Shown in pieces: positions 1 through 6,265 of a stretch of DNA of 7,007 nucleotides; position 1 is the first letter of the stretch; each line of letters begins with the position of its first letter. The notes under the pieces were generated by a model. The model saw only the letters and a program-made list of their open reading frames with translations. It did not search any database and was not told where the DNA came from. Location: assembly GCA_947384095.1 (NCBI GenBank), contig CANDFU010000090.1, positions 1 to 7,007 on the forward strand. The letters are read 5' to 3'. A program made the position numbers and the translations under genes. Source of the stretch: an uncultured Roseburia sp. Lineage in GTDB: Bacteria > Bacillota > Clostridia > Lachnospirales > Lachnospiraceae.

Positions 1-75
1 AATGCATCGCTCCTTCTGGTAGGGCGGCTGAATCTGCCGTACAAGAAAGGGCGGTGCACAGGCGGCGGACCGGGG
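1..75 (-). promoter_or_regulatory. Short intergenic end with possible ribosome site for the next minus-strand gene
   Basis: This stretch lies downstream of the DUF6056-type gene. Read on the minus strand it contains AGAAGGAG (about 10-17), a good Shine-Dalgarno core. An ATG follows at 7-5 but only 2 nt after it, so the true start may lie just beyond the window edge. This suggests that the minus-strand unit continues leftward. The first frame of the plus strand is open from 1 to 120, but it would overlap the convergent gene and looks low-complexity, so I do not call it. Confidence 0.3.
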
Positions 76-1419
76 TCAGACGGAGAGGGCCACAAATCCG
101 ATATTGACAAGACAAAATAGTGCGGGAACGGTCAGTGCCAGCCTGCCGCCCACGGTAGCTGTCTTTTTTTCCAGGATATCTTCCATTCCGGCCATACAGT
201 ATAAAACGGCCGATAAAAGAAGAAAATAGAAAGCGATATAGACTCGTTCCCCCGACACGTAGATTGTCGCCATAAATCCCAGTATCATCCCGGCGCCGAA
301 TCCGCAGCCAAGGAGAAGAAGCAGACAGACACAGGCGAACGGTTTTTCCTTCAGGAGGAGACAGAAGGCGTAAACCATGGAGATGATTGTGAGCAGGAGA
401 TAGAGCATCGGCAGCCAGGCGGAGGGGGACGTCCAGTTCCAGGAAAGGATCTGCTCCGGAACGACAAAAAGCCCGGAGAGTCCCGGATACGCCGTGCGTA
501 CGACGGTCTGGCCGAAGAGAATCAAAAGCGGCAGGGAACACAACAGAGTTCTGATGTAGCTGTCTGTTTTCAGGAAGACCAGCCAGGCGAGGAGAAACGC
601 CGACACACAGAATACAGCGTCTGCATTAGCGAGAAACACGCGTTCCATGCCTAACAGTCCCAGGTAGAGTTTGTCTGCAAACCCATAGGTTTCAAAGACT
701 GGAAGATCGGCGATGCTGACGGCGTTCCGTGCGGCGTTTCCGGGACAGAGTACAATGAGAAGCAGGGATAAAAAGTTTGCCGCGGCAAAACATGCCGGTG
801 CAAAAGTATTTTTCCATACAGGTATGCGCATGTGAAAGGCGTAGTACGCGCAGAGCAGGAAAATAATGCAGAGTATGACGGCGGACTGTTCGTGGCTGCT
901 TGCCAGCAGGCAGGCTGCAGTGCCGCAGATTGTTTCGGTGATGTGGATTTTTTTCTGCAGAAGTATTTTTTTCAGCAGCACGCACACATAAAATCCACAG
1001 AAGAGCGGCCAGAAATAATTGACTGTCGTTGTGATCCAGCCTGCGGATCCCATATCGTGGAACGGATACAGGAGGACGGCCGCCGCCGCGCACCAGTCCA
1101 TAAAGCGGCTCTGCCCGAAGAGTTTTGAGAGCAGGATCGGAAATGCGGCAAACAGGAGTGTGTCGAGAATTTTCCATAGGAGAGGATGCTTAATGATAAG
1201 GACCAGCAGAAATTCGATGACAATCCGGGAAGTCCAGGTTTTATAGCGCATGGTAAGAAAAGCCCACAGGCCGGAACTTTGCGCTGCGTCGGCAAAATAG
1301 AGATCGTCTCCCGCCATGGGCTGTATTTTTATGTGATAGAGTAATCCGATGAGTGCAGCCAGAATAAAAGGCGCATACGCGCCTATATATTCCCCTGCGG
1401 TTTTTTTGTGTGTATTCAA
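76..1419 (-). CDS. DUF6056-type multi-pass membrane protein
   Basis: A 447-residue integral membrane protein with about ten or more hydrophobic segments (for example residues 14-31, 66-77, 88-100, 133-152, 180-196, 208-225, 267-284, 290-303, 335-357, 361-386, 393-412 and 426-446). Motifs shared with the DUF6056 / GT-C-like polytopic family are visible: GDDLYF near the end of the first transmembrane segment (37-42), an S-R pair at 64-65, a G-x-x-x-W...N-Y-x-W-P stretch (124-138), HEQSA (176-180), CPGNAAR (225-231) and SGERVY (389-394). The acidic GDD after the first segment resembles the catalytic position of GT-C glycosyltransferases, so a role in surface polysaccharide or lipid-linked sugar transfer is possible but is only inference. 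The start is TTG (1419-1417), chosen because AAGGAG (1435-1430) lies 10 nt upstream and because the next ATG (residue 35) would remove the first segment. It starts 24 bp after the zinc-ribbon gene, so the two are probably co-transcribed. Confidence 0.75.
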   Translation of the reverse strand: MNTHKKTAGEYIGAYAPFILAALIGLLYHIKIQPMAGDDLYFADAAQSSGLWAFLTMRYKTWTSRIVIEFLLVLIIKHPLLWKILDTLLFAAFPILLSKLFGQSRFMDWCAAAAVLLYPFHDMGSAGWITTTVNYFWPLFCGFYVCVLLKKILLQKKIHITETICGTAACLLASSHEQSAVILCIIFLLCAYYAFHMRIPVWKNTFAPACFAAANFLSLLLIVLCPGNAARNAVSIADLPVFETYGFADKLYLGLLGMERVFLANADAVFCVSAFLLAWLVFLKTDSYIRTLLCSLPLLILFGQTVVRTAYPGLSGLFVVPEQILSWNWTSPSAWLPMLYLLLTIISMVYAFCLLLKEKPFACVCLLLLLGCGFGAGMILGFMATIYVSGERVYIAFYFLLLSAVLYCMAGMEDILEKKTATVGGRLALTVPALFCLVNIGFVALSV

Positions 1420-1443
1420 ACTCTGCAGGCTCCTTTTGCTTTC

Positions 1444-1818
1444 TTATTCTTCAAAGATGTCGTTTAACTTTGCGCCGCATTCGCTGCAGAAGGTCGCCGC
1501 CTCGGGCATTCTTGCACCGCATCTGGGGCATTCTGAAGCGCCTTTGATCTTAAGAACCTCCGCTTTCATGCGCGCGATCTCTGCGAGAGCCTCACCGATC
1601 AGGTAGAACTGCTCCGCCTCATCCGCTTCGATGACCTCATCGTTTTTGTGCTTTTCGTAGTAGGCGGCGCCGATCGCGGCATACTGCTCCTGTACGTATT
1701 CTTCCTTGGCCCTGATATCGATCCGCAGCTTCGCGATCTCGGACACATCCCTTGCCTTTTGCCCGACATCTTTGCCGGCGGATACGATGGTTTCTCCTAA
1801 TTTGTCAAAAAACTCCAT
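1444..1818 (-). CDS. Small coiled-coil protein with C-terminal double-CxxC zinc ribbon
   Basis: A 124-residue soluble protein with no signal peptide. Residues 1-92 are charged and helix-prone (many K, E and A, with a heptad-like pattern), consistent with a coiled coil. The C-terminus holds a zinc ribbon with CPRC at 97-100 and CSEC at 111-114, each followed by Gly; four cysteines of this kind normally bind one structural zinc. Proteins of this layout are common in clostridia, and their function is not established. The ATG at 1818 has GAGG (1829-1826) 7 nt upstream and is preceded by a good minus-strand promoter (1892-1864). It is the first gene of a unit with the DUF6056-type membrane protein 24 bp downstream. 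It diverges from the copper operon, but nothing in the sequence ties it to copper. Confidence 0.75.
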   Translation of the reverse strand: MEFFDKLGETIVSAGKDVGQKARDVSEIAKLRIDIRAKEEYVQEQYAAIGAAYYEKHKNDEVIEADEAEQFYLIGEALAEIARMKAEVLKIKGASECPRCGARMPEAATFCSECGAKLNDIFEE

Positions 1819-1863
1819 CCGATTACCTCACAGAATTTGCTTCATTTCATTTTCTCACTACAT

Positions 1864-1892
1864 AGTATAACCCGTATTGTCATTTTCGGCAA
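1864..1892 (-). promoter_or_regulatory. Sigma-A promoter for the zinc-ribbon gene
   Basis: Read on the minus strand, a -35 element TTGCCG (1892-1887) is separated by exactly 17 nt from a -10 element TATACT (1869-1864). The predicted start is near 1857, giving a leader of about 40 nt to the ATG at 1818. It lies back to back with the csoR promoter, with the two -35 boxes 15 bp apart. Confidence 0.7.
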
Positions 1893-1907
1893 TAAAAAAA
1901 GCAGGTA

Positions 1908-1936
1908 TTGACAAAGCGCATAAAGAGCGTTATAGT
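1908..1936 (+). promoter_or_regulatory. Sigma-A promoter of the csoR-copA operon
   Basis: A perfect -35 TTGACA (1908-1913), a 17-nt spacer and a -10 TATAGT (1931-1936). The predicted start is near 1942-1943, inside the CsoR operator dyad, so bound CsoR would block initiation. A near-consensus promoter under tight repression is typical of metal-inducible efflux operons. Confidence 0.85.
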
Positions 1937-1940
1937 CAAT

Positions 1941-1957
1941 ATACCCCATGGGGGTAT
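1941..1957. promoter_or_regulatory. CsoR operator (7-3-7 inverted repeat)
   Basis: The sequence ATACCCC-ATG-GGGGTAT is a perfect dyad of 7-bp arms around a 3-bp centre. It matches the C/G-tract dyads recognised by CsoR-family copper sensors (TACCCC...GGGGTA type). It covers about +1 to +16 of the predicted transcript and sits immediately upstream of a csoR gene, so autoregulation is the simplest reading. Confidence 0.85.
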
Positions 1958-2000
1958 GCGGCGGGGAGACAGAACAGATGGCGGAGACGAGAGCAGGGAC

Positions 2001-2006
2001 GGAGGA
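2001..2006 (+). promoter_or_regulatory. Ribosome binding site that fixes the csoR start
   Basis: GGAGGA lies directly against an ATG at 2007 (too close) and 7 nt (measured from GGAGG) upstream of the ATG at 2013. This favours 2013 as the initiator. The open frame extends upstream to a TTG at 1908, but that TTG is the promoter -35 box and cannot be in the transcript. Confidence 0.7.
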
Positions 2007-2012
2007 ATGACC

Positions 2013-2321
2013 ATGCCGGAGCAGAATGTACGATCAGAGGCAGTAAAGCATAAACAGAGGGACGCGGATGAGCGAAGGGATCTGATCACCCGCCTAAGCC
2101 GTATTGAGGGACAGGTCCGCGGCATTAAAGCGATGGTGGAGGACGATCGTTATTGCGTCGATATTGTGACGCAGGTATCTGCCGTCCAGGCGGCATTAAA
2201 CGGTTTTAATAAAGAGCTTCTGGCGCGCCACATAAAAACCTGCGTTTCGGAGGATATCAGAGACGGCAGGAAGGAAGCGGTCGATGAGCTCTGCGAACTT
2301 TTAAAGAAACTGATGAAATAG
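2013..2321 (+). CDS. csoR: Copper-sensing transcriptional repressor CsoR
   Basis: A 102-residue all-helical DNA-binding repressor of the CsoR/RcnR family (DUF156). The family core is clear: RLSRIEGQVRGI (28-39), the VEDDRYCVDI segment (42-51) and the H-x3-C pair in the second helix. The Cu(I) ligands are C48, H73 and C77, with the same spacing as Cys36-His61-Cys65 of Mycobacterium tuberculosis CsoR. The second-shell Tyr (Y47) is present, and E92 aligns with the conserved second-shell Glu if one residue is gapped. This complete C-H-C set separates it from the formaldehyde (FrmR) and nickel (RcnR) branches. Apo-CsoR should bind the dyad at 1941-1957 and release it on Cu(I) binding. It is followed 37 bp later by copA in the same transcript. 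The start is chosen from the ribosome site at 2001-2006. Confidence 0.92.
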   Translation: MPEQNVRSEAVKHKQRDADERRDLITRLSRIEGQVRGIKAMVEDDRYCVDIVTQVSAVQAALNGFNKELLARHIKTCVSEDIRDGRKEAVDELCELLKKLMK

Positions 2322-2358
2322 ATGGAAGGCAGTACGGAAATGAGGGAAAGTGTGATAT

Positions 2359-4983
2359 ATGAAAAAAGAAAATTTTGACGTGACGGGCATGACCTGCTCT
2401 GCCTGTTCTGCCCATGTTGAAAAGAGCGTGGCGAAGCTTGACGGCATGGGACATGTCAGCGTCAATCTGCTGACGAACAGCATGCAGGTGGAATACGAAG
2501 AAGGAAAACTGGATACGGAGCGGATCGTAAAGGCGGTCGAGGACGCCGGATATGGGGCGGCCGTAAAGGGAGGCGCCGCGGCGGGCGGCGGGAACGGCAG
2601 TGCAAAAGCTTTTGGGGACCCTGTTTCCATGCAGCAGAAAAATATACAAAATATGAAAAGGCGTCTGATTTTTTCTGTCTGTTTTCTTGTGCCGCTGATG
2701 TATGTATCCATGGGACACATGATTTTTGACGCATTGAATATTCCCATGCCGCCTGTCACCATGCGCTTTTTTTCCGGCAATGAAAATGCAATCGCTTATG
2801 CATTTACACAGCTGCTTCTTCTGATCCCGATTCTGATAGCGAATCAGAAATACTTTAAAAACGGGTTTCAGACGCTGGCGCGGAGAAGTCCCAATATGGA
2901 CAGCCTGATCGCGATCGGCGCGGGAGCTTCGATTGTTTATGGAATTTTTGCGATTTACCGGATCGGATACGGCCTGGGGCACGGTGATCCGGCGGTTGTG
3001 GAGCAATACCGCCATGATCTGTATTTTGAATCGGCGGGGACGATACTCACACTGATCACGGTGGGGAAATATCTGGAGACAAAATCAAAAGGAAAGACCA
3101 GCGAGGCCATCACAAGGCTGATGGATCTGGCGCCGAAAACGGTTACTGTTCTGAAAGACGACGTCGAGACAGTGGTGGATATTGCGGAAGTGAAGGTCGG
3201 CGATCTTTTTCTGATCAGACCGGGTGAGGCAGTTGCGGTGGACGGCGTGATCGAAGAAGGGAAGTCGTCGTTTGATGAGTCTGCGATCACCGGGGAAAGC
3301 ATTCCGGTATTAAAGCAGGAGGGCGACAGGGTCGTGTCTGCTTCCATTAACAAGGCGGGGCTGATACGTGCAAGGGCCGTAAAAGTCGGAGAGGACACGA
3401 CGATCGCGCAGATTATCCGGCTGGTGGAAGAGGCGTCCGCGAGCAAGGCGCCGATTGCAAGGCTGGCAGATCAGATTGCCGGGATATTTGTGCCCGCGGT
3501 GATCGGGATTGCCGCCGTCACATTTGTTGTGTGGCTGTTCTTTGGGGCGGCATTTGAATTTGCGATGTCGAGCGCGATTGCCGTTCTGGTGATTTCCTGC
3601 CCGTGCGCGCTGGGACTGGCGACACCGGTTGCGATTATGGTCGGAACCGGAAAGGGGGCGGAAAACGGCATTCTGATTAAATCGGGCGAGGCGCTTGAGA
3701 CGGCGCACCTGATCGACACCGTTGTGCTGGATAAGACAGGGACCATTACGCAGGGGAAGCCGGTCGTCACAGAAATAGAATGCTTCGGGGACATTGCGGA
3801 GCAGGAGCTTCTGCGCATTGCCGGCAGCCTGGAAAAAGGGAGCGAGCATCCGCTGGCGGATGCGGTTGTGGAACGCTGCGAGCGTGCGGGGATAGCGCTG
3901 TCGAAAGTTGAGGATTTCACTGCGGTTTTCGGAAAAGGAATCGTAGGGACGCTGGACGGGAACATCTATTATGCCGGAAACGAGAAAATGATGGAAGAAA
4001 AGAAGATCGCCGTCCATGGCAGCGTGAAAGAGAGGATCGACGGTCTGGCCAGGCAGGGACAGACGCCGCTTCTCTTCGCCGACGAGAAATCTGTCATCGG
4101 CGTTATCGGAGTGGCGGACGTCGTAAAACCGACCAGCCGTGCGGCCGTGAAAAAGTTAAAGGATTATGGCATCCATGTGATTATGCTGACGGGAGATAAT
4201 GAGGTGACGGCACAGGCGATCCGCAGCCGGGTCGGAATCGACGAGGTGATCGCCGGGGTGCTCCCGACACAGAAAGAGGAAAAAATTGCGGCCCTTAAGG
4301 CGGCGGGGCATAAAGTCGCCATGGTGGGAGACGGCATCAACGACGCGCCCGCACTGGCTTCGGCGGATGTGGGAATTGCGATCGGAGCCGGTACGGATGT
4401 GGCCATCGAGAGCGCCGATGTTGTGCTGATGAAAAATGATCTCCTGGATGCAGCGGGAGCCATCCGCCTGAGCCGGGCAGTCATCCGCAATATCAAAGAA
4501 AATCTGTTCTGGGCATTTTTTTACAATATTATCGGTATTCCGCTGGCGGCGGGCGTGCTCTACCCGTTTTTCGGGTTAAAGCTCAACCCCATGTTCGGGG
4601 CCGCCGCAATGAGTCTGAGCAGTATATGTGTTGTGAGCAATGCCCTGCGTTTAAAGGCGCTGCGTCTGGAGCATTCTGCGGCAGATGAAGCAGGGGCGCG
4701 GGAAGAAGACACGGCCGTATGCGATTATAAAACAGAGAAATCTGAACAATCAGAGAGAAAGGAAGAAAAAAGCATGACGAAAACAATCAGTATCGAGGGA
4801 ATGGCCTGCGGGCACTGCACGGCGAGAGTGGAAAAAGCGTTAAGCGGTCTGAGTGGAGTGACGGCAGTTACAGTCAGCCTGGAGGAGAAAAACGCAGTTG
4901 TGACTGTGGATGAGAGTGTGACGGATGATCTGCTTAAGGAAACCGTGACGGAAGCCGGGTACGAGGTGAAAGGAATCTGTTAG
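2359..4983 (+). CDS. copA: Copper-exporting P1B-type ATPase CopA with fused C-terminal CopZ-like domain
   Basis: An 874-residue ATP-driven exporter that moves Cu(I) out of the cytoplasm. Order of parts: an N-terminal heavy-metal-associated domain with GMTCSAC (10-16); a Gly/Ala-rich linker (about 71-86); membrane segments near 103-122, 144-162, 181-200 and 221-240; the actuator with TGES (311-314); segments 374-397 and 403-425 with the CPC metal site (414-416) and P423; the phosphorylation site DKTGT (458-462, D458); SEHPLA (495-500); TGDN (611-614); GDGIND (657-662); and the last two segments near 714-737 and 743-765. N715-x6-Y722-N723-x4-P728 and M751-x2-S754-S755 complete the P1B-1 Cu(I) signature. 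After a charged linker (about 769-805) comes a second metal-binding domain with GMACGHC (814-820), of CopZ type, which most CopA proteins lack here. The start ATG is preceded by a purine-rich GAGGGAAAG (2343-2350). It lies in an operon with csoR. Confidence 0.95.
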   Translation: MKKENFDVTGMTCSACSAHVEKSVAKLDGMGHVSVNLLTNSMQVEYEEGKLDTERIVKAVEDAGYGAAVKGGAAAGGGNGSAKAFGDPVSMQQKNIQNMKRRLIFSVCFLVPLMYVSMGHMIFDALNIPMPPVTMRFFSGNENAIAYAFTQLLLLIPILIANQKYFKNGFQTLARRSPNMDSLIAIGAGASIVYGIFAIYRIGYGLGHGDPAVVEQYRHDLYFESAGTILTLITVGKYLETKSKGKTSEAITRLMDLAPKTVTVLKDDVETVVDIAEVKVGDLFLIRPGEAVAVDGVIEEGKSSFDESAITGESIPVLKQEGDRVVSASINKAGLIRARAVKVGEDTTIAQIIRLVEEASASKAPIARLADQIAGIFVPAVIGIAAVTFVVWLFFGAAFEFAMSSAIAVLVISCPCALGLATPVAIMVGTGKGAENGILIKSGEALETAHLIDTVVLDKTGTITQGKPVVTEIECFGDIAEQELLRIAGSLEKGSEHPLADAVVERCERAGIALSKVEDFTAVFGKGIVGTLDGNIYYAGNEKMMEEKKIAVHGSVKERIDGLARQGQTPLLFADEKSVIGVIGVADVVKPTSRAAVKKLKDYGIHVIMLTGDNEVTAQAIRSRVGIDEVIAGVLPTQKEEKIAALKAAGHKVAMVGDGINDAPALASADVGIAIGAGTDVAIESADVVLMKNDLLDAAGAIRLSRAVIRNIKENLFWAFFYNIIGIPLAAGVLYPFFGLKLNPMFGAAAMSLSSICVVSNALRLKALRLEHSAADEAGAREEDTAVCDYKTEKSEQSERKEEKSMTKTISIEGMACGHCTARVEKALSGLSGVTAVTVSLEEKNAVVTVDESVTDDLLKETVTEAGYEVKGIC
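4758..4765 (+). promoter_or_regulatory. Candidate internal ribosome site inside copA
   Basis: AAAGGAAG lies 8 nt before an in-frame ATG at 4774. The surrounding stretch is A/G-rich and likely unstructured. It encodes the charged linker, so the purine richness could simply reflect Lys/Glu codons. Confidence 0.4.
4774..4983 (+). CDS. Possible internally initiated CopZ copper chaperone
   Basis: The same frame as copA from residue M806 would give a 69-residue protein, the normal size of a free CopZ. It contains the ferredoxin-like heavy-metal-associated fold with GMACGHC (its residues 9-15); the His in CxHC is characteristic of CopZ chaperones, whereas the N-terminal domain of CopA has CSAC. The tail ends in Cys. 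An AAAGGAAG ribosome site precedes the ATG. If used, the transcript would yield both the full exporter and a soluble Cu(I) carrier, comparable in outcome to E. coli copA, where a programmed frameshift releases a small chaperone. Whether the internal start is used cannot be seen from the sequence; the domain may act only as a tethered chaperone. Confidence 0.4.
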   Translation: MTKTISIEGMACGHCTARVEKALSGLSGVTAVTVSLEEKNAVVTVDESVTDDLLKETVTEAGYEVKGIC

Positions 4984-5036
4984 GTGCTCTTTTTTCCGGC
5001 GGCCGGGGATGGATATGCCTGGCCCGGTGAACATTA

Positions 5037-5072
5037 AAGAAGGAAAAGCCGGTTAACCGGCTTCTCCTTCTT
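5037..5072. terminator. Palindromic terminator shared by convergent genes
   Basis: The core AAGCCGGTTAACCGGCTT (5046-5063) is a perfect palindrome, and the flanks pair for 8 more bp after one mismatch (5037-5044 with 5065-5072). Read on the minus strand the inner stem is followed by a T-rich run (TTTTCCTTCTTT), so it fits best as the terminator of the small minus-strand gene. It could also stop copA transcripts from the other side, although the plus strand lacks a clean T tract. The TAA stop of the minus-strand gene lies at the palindrome centre. Confidence 0.65.
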
Positions 5073-5208
5073 CCACGATTTCTTCGAGGACGCGGATCAG
5101 ATCGTGTATATTGTTGAGGCGAACATTCCGGTCCAGAATACAGTTTTTTAAATCGGTGGATAATGTTTCAAATTTTTCCCTGATTTCGGGAGATACATAA
5201 GATGCCAT
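5053..5208 (-). CDS. Small conserved-looking protein of unknown function (51 aa)
   Basis: A 51-residue acidic, helix-prone protein beginning MASYVSPEIREKFE and ending in a Glu-rich tail (EEIVEEGEAG). There is no membrane segment and no signal peptide, and a single Cys at residue 23. Its pattern (SPEIREKFETLS, then NVRLNNIHDLIRVLEEI) suggests two helices, the second amphipathic. I have an impression that short proteins of this type recur in clostridia but cannot name a family. The start at 5208 is chosen because GAGG (5217-5214) lies 5 nt upstream; the frame extends further to 5274, but that extension (rich in Cys, His, Lys and Arg) looks non-coding. It converges on copA and shares the palindromic terminator. 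Confidence 0.65.
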   Translation of the reverse strand: MASYVSPEIREKFETLSTDLKNCILDRNVRLNNIHDLIRVLEEIVEEGEAG

Positions 5209-5220
5209 AAAAACCTCATT

Positions 5221-5283
5221 TCTGCGCTGCTTTTGAGTAGGTGTGGCTTTGTGGCAGGCAGCGCGCAGACACAAAGCGCTGCA
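5221..5283. repeat. Dyad-rich spacer between divergent genes
   Basis: GCTTTGTG (5246-5253) and CACAAAGC (5270-5277) form an 8-bp inverted repeat with a 16-nt loop. TCTGCGCTGC (5221-5230) is nearly complementary to GCAGCGCGCAGA (5258-5269), with two extra bases. The two pairings overlap and exclude each other. The region separates the small minus-strand gene from the isomerase-like gene and holds no clear promoter in either direction, so it could be an operator region or chance GC-rich dyads. Confidence 0.3.
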
Positions 5284-5375
5284 GTCCGGCTTCTCAATCA
5301 GTATACGCAGACAGCGGAAAAGCTATCCATGCTTTGAGGCCGGCAGGAATACAGGGTATCAGGTGAGGAGGAGTT

Positions 5376-6143
5376 ATGAATATTACGGCAGGAGCACAGG
5401 TTTCCAGTCTGAAGGCTTATCTGCAGACGCCCGGGCAGATGGAGGAGACCTTTGAAAAACTCAGGCGCATTGGATATCGCGTCGTCCAGCTGCAGTGGAT
5501 CAATCCGGAAATACCGCCGGAGACAGTGGCTGCGGCTCTTTCACGCACGGGTCTTGTAAGCGTTTCTACGCAGGATTATTACCAGGAAGTGCGGAATCAC
5601 ATTTCTGCTACTCTTAAGCTCCATGAATTGTGCGGCAGCAGGAATATCTGTGTCAGCGGAATCCCGGAATCGCTTCTTACGGAGGAAGGCTGTCTTACTT
5701 TTTCCAGAGAACTCACCGATTTTGCTTCTCAGATGGAGGCTGTTGGCAGAGTGGTATCTTTTCACCCGCGGGTGCAGGAATTCTGCAGGTTTGGCGGCAG
5801 AAGCGCCGTGGAGATCCTGATGGAAAACACGCCGGATTCCTTTCAATTGGGACTGGATCTGTATCACCTGATCAGAGCGGGAGAGGATCCGCAGGCATGG
5901 CTGCGCCGCTTCCGGGGAAGAATCGAATTTGTGCACTTCAAGGACTACCGTATGGATGCAGACGGCAGGGAGCACCTGGTTCCGGTGGGGCAGGGGCTGA
6001 TCGACTGGGAGCCCATAATCCGGGCATGTGAGGAAAACGGGGTAAAGTGGATTTTTGCGGAACAGGAACGGTGGGAGAAGGATGCCTTCCTTTGTATGGC
6101 GGAAAGTCTGGCCCACCTGCGCGAAATGGGCGTACAGCCATAG
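5376..6143 (+). CDS. Sugar phosphate isomerase/epimerase-like TIM-barrel protein
   Basis: A 255-residue cytosolic protein of the AP-endonuclease-2-like (xylose-isomerase-like) TIM-barrel superfamily, the usual length for this group. Candidate divalent-metal ligands follow the family order: E135 in FHPRVQEF (129-136), D161 with H164 in LGLDLYH (158-164), H187 in VHFKD (186-190), and E229 in the final strand (WIFAEQE, 225-231). VPVGQG (202-207) is the conserved loop before the last helices. Members isomerise or epimerise sugars, inosose derivatives or similar; the substrate cannot be read from the sequence. The usual HNH in the fourth strand is HPR here. The start has a strong GAGGAGGAG site (5365-5373). 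The gene appears alone, with no sugar transporter or kinase beside it, and is closed by a hairpin at 6156-6197. Confidence 0.82.
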   Translation: MNITAGAQVSSLKAYLQTPGQMEETFEKLRRIGYRVVQLQWINPEIPPETVAAALSRTGLVSVSTQDYYQEVRNHISATLKLHELCGSRNICVSGIPESLLTEEGCLTFSRELTDFASQMEAVGRVVSFHPRVQEFCRFGGRSAVEILMENTPDSFQLGLDLYHLIRAGEDPQAWLRRFRGRIEFVHFKDYRMDADGREHLVPVGQGLIDWEPIIRACEENGVKWIFAEQERWEKDAFLCMAESLAHLREMGVQP

Positions 6144-6155
6144 AGATTTTGCGGG

Positions 6156-6210
6156 GGCATCTGTGCCGGGCAGCCATTTTCTTCCGGCATGGATGCTGCG
6201 GGAGTTTTTT
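6156..6210 (+). terminator. Probable terminator after the isomerase-like gene
   Basis: GGCATCTGTGCCGG (6156-6169) pairs with CCGGCATGGATGCT (6184-6197) through 14 bp, including three G-T wobbles, with a 14-nt loop. Six T follow at 6205-6210, seven bases after the stem, a gap that could be partly closed by further imperfect pairing. It starts 12 bp after the stop codon. The spacing to the T run is not ideal, hence moderate confidence. Confidence 0.5.
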
Positions 6211-6211
6211 C

Positions 6212-6240
6212 TTGACAAGGGCGGAGGATGTGGGTAGAAT
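6212..6240 (+). promoter_or_regulatory. Near-consensus sigma-A promoter of the small unit
   Basis: A perfect -35 TTGACA (6212-6217), a 17-nt spacer and a -10 TAGAAT (6235-6240). The predicted start is near 6247. The -35 box begins one base after the T run of the preceding terminator, so a new transcription unit starts right here. Confidence 0.8.
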
Positions 6241-6265
6241 AAAGAAAACAAAAAAGGAAGCGTAA

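Noticed and set aside
1..120. Open plus-strand frame at the left edge
   Set aside because: It would overlap the end of a convergent gene, has no recognisable sequence and is short; the minus strand carries a ribosome-site-like motif instead.
692..1295. Open frames overlapping the DUF6056-type gene on both strands
   Set aside because: Low-complexity Arg/Pro/Ser/His-rich shadows of a well-supported membrane protein.
1908..2012. Upstream extension of csoR to a TTG at 1908
   Set aside because: This TTG is the promoter -35 box, and the extension would cover the -10 box and operator. The length and alignment of CsoR fit the ATG at 2013.
2257..4017. Long minus-strand open frames opposite copA (2257-3015, 3310-4017 and others)
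   Set aside because: They lie entirely antisense to a clear P-type ATPase, follow from its GC-rich third positions and show no recognisable domains.
5209..5274. N-terminal extension of the 51-aa minus-strand gene
   Set aside because: The extension has no family-like character, and a ribosome site sits immediately before the ATG at 5208.
5333..5362. TTGAGG-17-TATCAG promoter-like pair before the isomerase-like gene
   Set aside because: The predicted start would fall inside the ribosome site, leaving no usable leader, and the -10 match is poor.
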